Below are positions 51,707-57,716 of a stretch of 57,716 nucleotides of DNA, in pieces; within the stretch, counting starts at the first letter, position 1; each line of letters begins with the position of its first letter. A program made the translations under genes and the position numbers. Source of the DNA: GCA-002282575 sp964493995 (GTDB taxonomy: Bacteria > Pseudomonadota > Gammaproteobacteria > Thiomicrospirales > Thiomicrospiraceae); assembly GCA_964493995.1 (NCBI GenBank), contig CAZBQD010000009.1:1-57716 (forward strand). The letters run 5' to 3'. Below the pieces are notes generated by a model. That model was not told the origin of the DNA and searched no databases. It saw only the letters and a program-made list of their open reading frames with translations.

Positions 51707-53056
51707 TTACACTTCGTAACGATCTTTGCCGTTATGCTTGGCTTCGTAGAGTTTTTCATCGGCGTGTTTAATGACATGCTCAAAATCGGGATGATCGTCG
51801 AATTGGGCAATGCCAATAGACACAGAAACCCTAAGATGTCTGCCGTTATCTAACTTAATGTTGGCATTTCTGATTTTATCGAGCAGTTTTTCGGCAGCTC
51901 GTACAGCATTAGCAGCCGGTGTTTCTGGCATCAAAATCAGAAATTCTTCGCCGCCATAGCGGAAGGCGTAATCGGTAACACGCAAACTGCGTTTGAGAAT
52001 ATGCCCAACCGTACTGAGCACACTATCTCCCGCCTGATGACCATGAATATCGTTGACTGACTTAAAATTGTCCACATCAATCATCATGACGCTGTAGGGC
52101 GTTTTGGTTTTCATGGCCATGTGCGTTTCGTTTTGCATAATCGGCGCTAAAAAGCGTCTTTCAATTAGGCTCGTTAGGGTGTCTTCACGAGCCGAAGCTT
52201 CGATGTTTTGGTCGGCGATTTGTCCCAGTAACCAACCACATTCATTGGTCAGCGCACTGATTTTTTGTACACTCTGTTCCTTATGCGCAAAACCAGACAG
52301 GTTTAATTCGTCCAGTTCAGTTTGCAATTTATCAAGGGTTTGTTTGATTTGGCTCACGCTTTTATCGTTAGTGCTGACATACCCCAGTTTGTGCCGAATC
52401 CACAAGGAAAACTCTTGATGATGAATATCAACGCTGCGTTGATTGTTGGTTAATAAGTCCGCCATAAATTGCGTCATCCAACCATAAAGAGCGCCCTTAA
52501 CCCGTTCAATTTCAATGGCGATTTCATGCGCAGAAGAGCGGCTGCGATACTCTTGCGCCGAGCGTTCATTTTCAACTCGGCCTTCTAAATAGGATTCGTT
52601 AATTAAACTCAGGCTCGCATCTAATAACTGATTGAGCAGGATAATGAGATCCGTTTTTTCCGTTACCACCACTGAGTCACTAGCTTTAATTGATTCAAAG
52701 AGCACTTTTTTAATAATGCTCATGGCGCTGTTGACTAGGTGCATGGGCACGTCAATTCGGGCATGAATTTCGCCAACGCTACGTTGCTTGTTAATGGCGG
52801 CAATTGATTCGGCTTCGCTGTTTTTTTCACTTAGCGTTTCATTTAACCAAAGTTGCAGCTCTTTCTTAAGATGGGTTTCGACCAGCTCACTGGTTAAGAA
52901 GCGTTTGGTTGCTGGATCGGTTAATAACACCTCGTAAAAAGCCAGGGCGCAAAGGGGCGTAATGCTTTCGATTAGGGGCTGATAACAACGCAACAGTGCG
53001 TTGTTATCATGGGTATAGAGTTGTCCAATAAAAAATTGATTCAAACTACTGGGCAT
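51707..53056 (-). CDS. Globin-coupled diguanylate cyclase (DosC-like)
   Basis: 449 residues. The N-terminal globin-sensor domain (about 10-155) has VGEIHARIDVP, where His 98 is the predicted proximal heme ligand, and Phe-Tyr at 40-41, where Tyr is the likely distal residue. A helical middle domain (about 175-295) precedes GGDEF, with GGEEF at 368-372 and an inhibitory RVTD at 359-362. This matches E. coli DosC, which makes c-di-GMP under control of heme-bound oxygen. No DosP-like phosphodiesterase is adjacent. AAGGAG lies six bases before the ATG. The 161-base gap after its stop holds no recognised gene. Confidence 0.9.
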   Translation of the reverse strand: MPSSLNQFFIGQLYTHDNNALLRCYQPLIESITPLCALAFYEVLLTDPATKRFLTSELVETHLKKELQLWLNETLSEKNSEAESIAAINKQRSVGEIHARIDVPMHLVNSAMSIIKKVLFESIKASDSVVVTEKTDLIILLNQLLDASLSLINESYLEGRVENERSAQEYRSRSSAHEIAIEIERVKGALYGWMTQFMADLLTNNQRSVDIHHQEFSLWIRHKLGYVSTNDKSVSQIKQTLDKLQTELDELNLSGFAHKEQSVQKISALTNECGWLLGQIADQNIEASAREDTLTSLIERRFLAPIMQNETHMAMKTKTPYSVMMIDVDNFKSVNDIHGHQAGDSVLSTVGHILKRSLRVTDYAFRYGGEEFLILMPETPAANAVRAAEKLLDKIRNANIKLDNGRHLRVSVSIGIAQFDDHPDFEHVIKHADEKLYEAKHNGKDRYEV

Positions 53057-53080
53057 TTAACGCTCCTTGGCGTAGCGAGA

Positions 53081-55669
53081 TTAGGATTGAGCACTGCTCG
53101 TGTCCGTTGCTGTGCGTCTTTGCGTGGTTTTCGCACGCGATAAACGACGACGTTGATTGAGTCCTTCCGAAGGGCGTTTACTGAGCGACACCTTAGTGCG
53201 CGGCAAGAAGGTGAGTTTTACCACATCTTCAAAGTGCTTGGCGTAATGCATGGTCAGGCCTTCTTTTAAGTAGTCGGGCATTTCATCAAAGTCGTGTTTG
53301 TTGTCAAATGGAATAATGATGTTTTTAATGCCGACACGTCTTGCCGCAATGATTTTCTCGCGAATACCACCCACTGGCAGTACATGACCGGTTAAGCTGA
53401 GCTCACCGGTCATGGCGACCGGTTCTTTCAGCTTTTCATTACGCGCTAAGGAAAGCAAGGCCGTTGCCATGGTAATACCGGCAGAAGGGCCATCTTTCGG
53501 TGTGGCGCCATCGGGCACGTGTAAATGGACAAAAGCTTCATCAAAAAACTTAGGGTCGCCTTTGTATCGGGCTAGGTTAGAGCTAACATAGCTGTAAGCA
53601 ATATTGGCCGACTCCTGCATGACATTACCCAGCTGTCCCGACAATTTAAAGCCGCGATTGAGCGTATGAATACGACTGGCTTCGATGTTTAGCGTTGCGC
53701 CACCCATAGATGTCCAGGCGAGCCCTGTCGTCACACCCACCACATTTTCCGGCTTTTCATTGCTGAATTTGGGATGACCTAGGCTATCTTCAATGTCTTT
53801 GACATGAATGCGAGCCGTTTCAATTTCGCCCGTGACCAGTTTAACCGCGGTTTTGCGAATAATGCGTTCCATCATTTTACGCAGGTTACGCACACCCGCT
53901 TCACGCGCATAGCCTTCGATGATATGGTGAATGGCCGGCGGCGTAATTTCGATGGTTTTGGGTGAAATGCCCGATTCTTTCAGAAGAGCAGGCCATAAAT
54001 GACGTTTGGCAATGCGCATTTTTTCTTCAGTGATATAACCCGCTAAACGAATAACTTCCATACGGTCGAACAGGGCATCGGGAATACTGTCGGTAGTATT
54101 GGCGGTACAGACAAACAACACTTTGGACAAATCAAAACGTACATCTAAGTAATGATCTAAAAAGTCTTTGTTTTGTTCAGGGTCTAACACTTCCAGTAAA
54201 GCCGAAGCCGGATCACCTTGGTAAGAAGAACCAATTTTATCAATCTCATCGAGCATGATGACGGGATTGGCGGTTTGACAGCTTTTTAAAGCTTGCACAA
54301 ATTTACCCGGCATAGCACCAATATAGGTACGACGATGTCCCTTAATCTCGGCTTCATCGCGCATACCCCCCACCGAGAAGCGGTAGAAACTGCGTCCCAA
54401 GGCTTCGGCAATGGATTTACCAATCGAGGTTTTACCCACGCCTGGCGGGCCAACGAGCAGGATAATCGATCCTTTCACTTCGCCTTTTAAGGCGCCGACC
54501 GCTAAAAATTCGACAATACGGTCTTTGACATCATCTAGAGCATCGTGATGCTTGTCCAGTACTTTACGCGCCGTGGTTAAATCCAGCTTGTCTTTGCTGA
54601 AATTGCCCCAAGGCAGGCTACTGACCCAGTCTAACCAATTACGTGTCACGCCATATTCGGGCGATTGGGTATCTAAAAAGCCGAGTTTTTCTAACTCTTC
54701 GCTGACCTTATCCGTCACATCATCGGGTAGGGTGAGTTTGTCTAAGCGCGATTCAAACTTTTCTAAATCAACAGCGCGGTCATCTTTAGTGATCCCCAGC
54801 TCTTCTTGAATTTCTTTTAATTGCTGACGCAAGAAGAATTTACGCTGATGATCGGAGAGGTTTTCTTCGACGCGTTCACGAATGTTGTACTGCAGCTTGG
54901 CCAGTTCTAACTCTTGGCGGAACAGATTATGTACCTGATCTAAGCGCTCTGACAAATCAAAGGTTGCCAAAATCGCTTGCAACGCCTGACCGTCTGCCGT
55001 GGTTAAGCCAGCGGCAAAGTCGGCCAAGGTGGCAGAATCGTTAAAACTAAAACGATTGAGGAACAGCTTAATTTCCTCACCGAACAGGGGATTTAACGGC
55101 ACCATCTCGCGCAGCACCGATAAAATCGCCATGGCATAGGCTTTATTTTCCGACTCTTGCTCGTCATTCACCACGTCTTCGGGGTAGCTGACATGAGCGC
55201 GATAAGGCGCGGCTTCTGACAGCCAATGCTCAATTTTGAAGCGTTTGACGCCTTCGGCAATAAACTGAATGCGATCTTCATGTACGCGTGGATTGTGTAT
55301 GCGAATGAGCGTACCAATATCACTAAACTCTTCCGGTTTGGCTTGCTCGCCAGCATCGGGCGTATAAACCAGACCAACCAACCACTGCTTGCTGCGTTCG
55401 ATGTTCTTGAAGGTTTCCATCCACGTTTCTTTATTCAACACCACTGGTAGCGTCTGTTTGGGGAAAAACGGGCGTTCACGAATGGGAATTAAATACACAT
55501 TCGGCGGTAAATGGTGTTGGTCGTGCAGGGTGACATCTTTGTTGTCACTGGTCGAAGCATCGCTAGCAGCTTCATGCTCATGAATCTGTGCTTCAACTCC
55601 GTCTTCCTGCTGGCTTGCCGATTCTGGCATGTCGGGTAGGTTGTCGTTATCGAGTTCGTGATTCGGCAT
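53081..55669 (-). CDS. lon: ATP-dependent endopeptidase Lon
   Basis: 862 residues. An acidic N-terminal extension (about 1-52) precedes the LON N-domain (about 58-250), the AAA+ module with Walker A GPPGVGKT (407-414) and Walker B VIMLDEID, and the protease domain with catalytic Ser 729 (KDGPSAG) and Lys 772. A basic tail of about 35 residues ends the protein. It degrades misfolded and regulatory proteins in the cytoplasm. E. coli Lon has 784 residues, so both tails are extra. The start ATG at 55669 has AAGAAG upstream. Confidence 0.97.
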   Translation of the reverse strand: MPNHELDNDNLPDMPESASQQEDGVEAQIHEHEAASDASTSDNKDVTLHDQHHLPPNVYLIPIRERPFFPKQTLPVVLNKETWMETFKNIERSKQWLVGLVYTPDAGEQAKPEEFSDIGTLIRIHNPRVHEDRIQFIAEGVKRFKIEHWLSEAAPYRAHVSYPEDVVNDEQESENKAYAMAILSVLREMVPLNPLFGEEIKLFLNRFSFNDSATLADFAAGLTTADGQALQAILATFDLSERLDQVHNLFRQELELAKLQYNIRERVEENLSDHQRKFFLRQQLKEIQEELGITKDDRAVDLEKFESRLDKLTLPDDVTDKVSEELEKLGFLDTQSPEYGVTRNWLDWVSSLPWGNFSKDKLDLTTARKVLDKHHDALDDVKDRIVEFLAVGALKGEVKGSIILLVGPPGVGKTSIGKSIAEALGRSFYRFSVGGMRDEAEIKGHRRTYIGAMPGKFVQALKSCQTANPVIMLDEIDKIGSSYQGDPASALLEVLDPEQNKDFLDHYLDVRFDLSKVLFVCTANTTDSIPDALFDRMEVIRLAGYITEEKMRIAKRHLWPALLKESGISPKTIEITPPAIHHIIEGYAREAGVRNLRKMMERIIRKTAVKLVTGEIETARIHVKDIEDSLGHPKFSNEKPENVVGVTTGLAWTSMGGATLNIEASRIHTLNRGFKLSGQLGNVMQESANIAYSYVSSNLARYKGDPKFFDEAFVHLHVPDGATPKDGPSAGITMATALLSLARNEKLKEPVAMTGELSLTGHVLPVGGIREKIIAARRVGIKNIIIPFDNKHDFDEMPDYLKEGLTMHYAKHFEDVVKLTFLPRTKVSLSKRPSEGLNQRRRLSRAKTTQRRTATDTSSAQS

Positions 55670-55788
55670 AGTTGGCTTCTTTTCTCGTTTATTAGGTTGG
55701 ATGTTTTACAGGTATATTCTACCCCATAAAAGAACGTCTCTCATGTATCATATAGGCATTGTGCCGTAATAATACAAGAGTAGTTCCT

Positions 55789-56322
55789 ATGCAAACCGCA
55801 AAAATAGGTTTTGTCACCATTTCCGACCGCGCTTCACAAGGTATTTATGAAGATAAGGGCGGTCCTGCCATGCAGCAATGGATCAGCGATACCCTAGCCA
55901 GTCCTTGGCAAGCGGTGGTCAGACTCATTCCCGACGAGCAGTTAGTGATTGAGCAAACCCTAATCGAATTAGCCGACACGCAAGGCTGTGATTTAGTGTT
56001 AACTACCGGCGGAACAGGACCCGCGTTACGTGACGTCACGCCGGAAGCGACGCAAGCTGTGTGCGACAAAATTCTCGATGGCTTTGCTGAGCAAATGAGA
56101 GCGGTTTCTTTACAGTTTGTACCCACCGCTATTTTATCGCGCCAAATCGCTGGCGTGCGCGGCAAAACACTGATTATTAATTTACCCGGTAAACCCAGTG
56201 CGATTGGTCAATGTTTGGATGGGGTGTTTGCTGCAGTACCCTATTGTATCGACCTGATTGGGGGCGCCCGTTTAGAAACCAAATCAGAACGCATTGTGGC
56301 GTTTCGTCCCAAGGGAGCTTAA
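55789..56322 (+). CDS. mogA: Molybdopterin adenylyltransferase MogA
   Basis: 177 residues of the MoaB/MogA family. Motifs IGFVTISDRASQGIYEDKGG (about 5-24) and TTGGTGPALRDVTPEAT are typical. MogA adenylates molybdopterin before molybdenum insertion. ATG 55789 gives the family N-terminus; a longer frame from 55759 has no support. The two other moco genes are not here. prmB follows six bases later. MoaB would be the alternative, but the extended C-terminus with an R-L-E-T-K-S segment favours MogA. Confidence 0.9.
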   Translation: MQTAKIGFVTISDRASQGIYEDKGGPAMQQWISDTLASPWQAVVRLIPDEQLVIEQTLIELADTQGCDLVLTTGGTGPALRDVTPEATQAVCDKILDGFAEQMRAVSLQFVPTAILSRQIAGVRGKTLIINLPGKPSAIGQCLDGVFAAVPYCIDLIGGARLETKSERIVAFRPKGA

Positions 56323-56328
56323 TTTCTT

Positions 56329-57258
56329 ATGTCTTTACTCATGTCGCCTTTATCGGGATTAAATACGCTACGCGATTTCATTCGCTATGGTGCGAGTCAG
56401 TTTTTAGGCGCCAAGCTATTTTACGGTCATGGCATGGATAATGCCTTCGATGAAGCTAAATTTTTGGTGTTACAGGCACTTAACATGCCAGCCGACTTAG
56501 ATGAGTCTTGGCTAAATTGCGCCTTAACCGATAGTGAAGCCCAGCGTGTGGCGCAACTGATCGAAGATCGCATTCGCTTGCGTATTCCCGCTGCTTATTT
56601 GGTCGGGCGTACTTGGTTTGCTGGTATGACCTTTATCGTTAATGAGCAGGTGCTCGTGCCACGCTCTCCCTTTGCCGAACTCATAGCGCGTGGCTTTGAT
56701 GGCTGGGTAGATTTGGACCATTGCGAGCGCGTGCTGGATATGTGTACCGGCTCTGGCTGTATAGGTATTGCCAGTTTGCAGGCAGTGCCCCATGCGCAGG
56801 TTGATTTGGTGGATATCAGCCGTGAAGCCATTAGCGTTGCTGAGCAGAACATTGCGCTACATGCTGTGCAAGATCAAGTGCGTGCCATTCAATCGGACTT
56901 GTTTAGTGCGCTCAAAGGTGAACGCTATGATTTAATCATCAGCAATCCGCCTTATGTCGATGCCGACGAAATTGCCGCTATGCCCGCTGAGTTTCAGCAC
57001 GAGCCGATGCTCGGCTTGGCCTCTGGGCAAGATGGATTAGATTTGACTCGTCGATTACTGGCCGAAGCGGCTGACCATCTGACTGAAAAGGGCGTGCTGA
57101 TGGTGGAGGTGGGGGCTTCTGATATGGCTTTAGTTGAAGCTTATCCCGAATTGCCTTTTTTCTGGTTTGAGTTTGAACATGGCGGTATGGGCGTTTTTGC
57201 CATTAATCGTTCCGAATTGGTGGCTTATGCCGAAGAACTAGCAGCACGAGTCAGCTAG
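56329..57258 (+). CDS. prmB: 50S ribosomal protein L3 N5-glutamine methyltransferase PrmB
   Basis: 309 residues. An N-terminal helical domain (about 10-90) leads to a SAM-dependent methyltransferase with motif I DMCTGSGCIG (137-146) and the catalytic NPPY (206-209). The segment LVGRTWFAGMTFIVNEQVLVPRSP (about 91-114, given as LVGRTWFAGM and VLVPRSP) favours PrmB over PrmC. It methylates a glutamine in ribosomal protein L3. It starts six bases after mogA. A promoter for the next gene follows. Confidence 0.93.
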   Translation: MSLLMSPLSGLNTLRDFIRYGASQFLGAKLFYGHGMDNAFDEAKFLVLQALNMPADLDESWLNCALTDSEAQRVAQLIEDRIRLRIPAAYLVGRTWFAGMTFIVNEQVLVPRSPFAELIARGFDGWVDLDHCERVLDMCTGSGCIGIASLQAVPHAQVDLVDISREAISVAEQNIALHAVQDQVRAIQSDLFSALKGERYDLIISNPPYVDADEIAAMPAEFQHEPMLGLASGQDGLDLTRRLLAEAADHLTEKGVLMVEVGASDMALVEAYPELPFFWFEFEHGGMGVFAINRSELVAYAEELAARVS

Positions 57259-57273
57259 TCACCTGTAAACCGC

Positions 57274-57302
57274 TTAACCTTGCTATGTTTTTTCAGTATA
57301 AT
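57274..57302 (+). promoter_or_regulatory. Promoter of the outer-membrane protein gene
   Basis: TTAACC (57274-57279) and a perfect TATAAT (57297-57302) are spaced by 17 bases, 61 bases before the ATG. AGGAAA lies seven bases before it. Confidence 0.65.
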
Positions 57303-57363
57303 ATCAAAACATAAAAAGTAAGCCTATTACATTGAGCTTTTTGTCTGGTTACAGGAAAGTTCA

Positions 57364-57716
57364 ATGTTGTCTTATTTCGCTCGCGCATCTGCTATCGCAT
57401 CTATTGGTTTGTCCGTTGGTGCATTCAGTGCCCAGGTTAATGCTGCCGATGCCATTAAGCCTTACATCGGTTTGCAAGCCAATCACATTTTCATTGATGC
57501 CACTCAGCGCAACGCAACCCCCACCGTCGATTTTTCGCTCCAACAGCAAACCAATTACGGGCTGATTGCCGGTGTGGAATTTCCTCTCGGTAATACTTGG
57601 TCTTTGGCAGCTGAATTGTTGTGGCAACCGAACGGACATAGCTACACCATCAGCGCACCTGTGGAGTGGCTACACTATTTCGTACAAGGATTAGTTAAAC
57701 TAACCCGCATACGGAG
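57364..57716 (+). CDS. Outer-membrane beta-barrel protein, 3' end missing
   Basis: 117 residues are visible and the frame runs off the window. A signal peptide (about 1-28, ending VNA before ADAIKPY) precedes alternating strands: AIKPYIGLQANHIFI, NYGLIAGVEFPL and WSLAAELLWQP. This is the opening of an OmpA/OmpW-like small barrel; the exact family cannot be fixed. After position 57660 the encoded sequence stops looking like a barrel (VEWLHYFVQG and onward), so the last 56 bases may come from another element. ATG 57364 has AGGA seven bases upstream. Confidence 0.72.
   Translation, partial: MLSYFARASAIASIGLSVGAFSAQVNAADAIKPYIGLQANHIFIDATQRNATPTVDFSLQQQTNYGLIAGVEFPLGNTWSLAAELLWQPNGHSYTISAPVEWLHYFVQGLVKLTRIR

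Noticed and set aside
1..57716. CRISPR arrays, toxin-antitoxin pairs, prophage or restriction systems
   Set aside because: No spaced direct repeats, no phage structural genes and no recognisable defence genes were found on either strand.

Overview
The window reads as chromosomal DNA from a gammaproteobacterium of moderate GC content. Supporting evidence is the presence and order of clpS-clpA, minCDE, zipA-ligA, dksA-gluQRS, a glyW-cysT-leuZ-like tRNA trio, relA, lon, prmB, rluA, rluB and darP. A monomeric NADP isocitrate dehydrogenase, a CbbY-type phosphatase, a PII-NG protein beside a metal efflux pump and two diguanylate cyclases would suit an aquatic, possibly autotrophic member of the Thiotrichales/Piscirickettsiaceae. 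That placement is inference; no rRNA or RuBisCO gene is present to test it.

Layout. 1-1671: a short IS3-like end, a 5'-truncated ArsJ-associated GAPDH and the organoarsenical exporter gene arsJ. 1696-7324: an inverted-repeat operator and promoter in front of a tightly overlapping MoxR-DUF58-BatA-BatB-BatD operon. 7321-16536 (minus strand): clpA, clpS, a CbpA-like co-chaperone, monomeric icd, DUF1841, two unknown genes, PIN-PhoH and Bcp. 16606-18373: yciO-like and rluB with a terminator. 18399-19573 (minus): cytochrome c, repeat copy 1 and rluA. 19622-24381: DinG/YoaA-type helicase, tsaB and minCDE with a terminator. 24398-25858: photolyase. 25892-31731: outer-membrane, periplasmic and inner-membrane parts of a heavy-metal RND pump plus PII-NG. 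31748-33109 (minus): gluQRS and dksA. 33256-35456: cbbY and a D-ribulose kinase-like gene converging on repeat copy 2. 35584-40519: zipA, ligA, protoporphyrinogen oxidase and darP. 40558-40822: tRNA-Gly, tRNA-Cys, tRNA-Leu. 40861-55669 (minus): DEDDh exonuclease, DUF294 protein, thioredoxin, fumC, a DUF1640-like protein, relA, LMW phosphatase, two GGDEF proteins and lon. 55789-57716: mogA, prmB and the start of an outer-membrane beta-barrel gene.

How genes work together: Bat proteins form a predicted envelope complex driven by the MoxR ATPase. ClpS feeds substrates to ClpA. MinCDE and ZipA serve division. RelA and DksA are the two arms of the stringent response. CbbY and the sugar kinase may clean up or salvage pentulose phosphates. 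Two diguanylate cyclases, one predicted to sense a heme gas ligand and one an extracellular ligand, sit next to each other.

The most unusual non-coding structure is a roughly 150-bp MITE-like repeat present twice (18752-18899 and 34016-34164). One copy supplies the stop codon of the neighbouring kinase gene. Both ends of the window carry about 55 bases that do not fit the adjoining gene; the left one resembles an IS3-family terminus. No gene-free stretch exceeds 300 bases; the longest (18672-18949) holds repeat copy 1. No CRISPR array, rRNA, riboswitch or prophage was seen.
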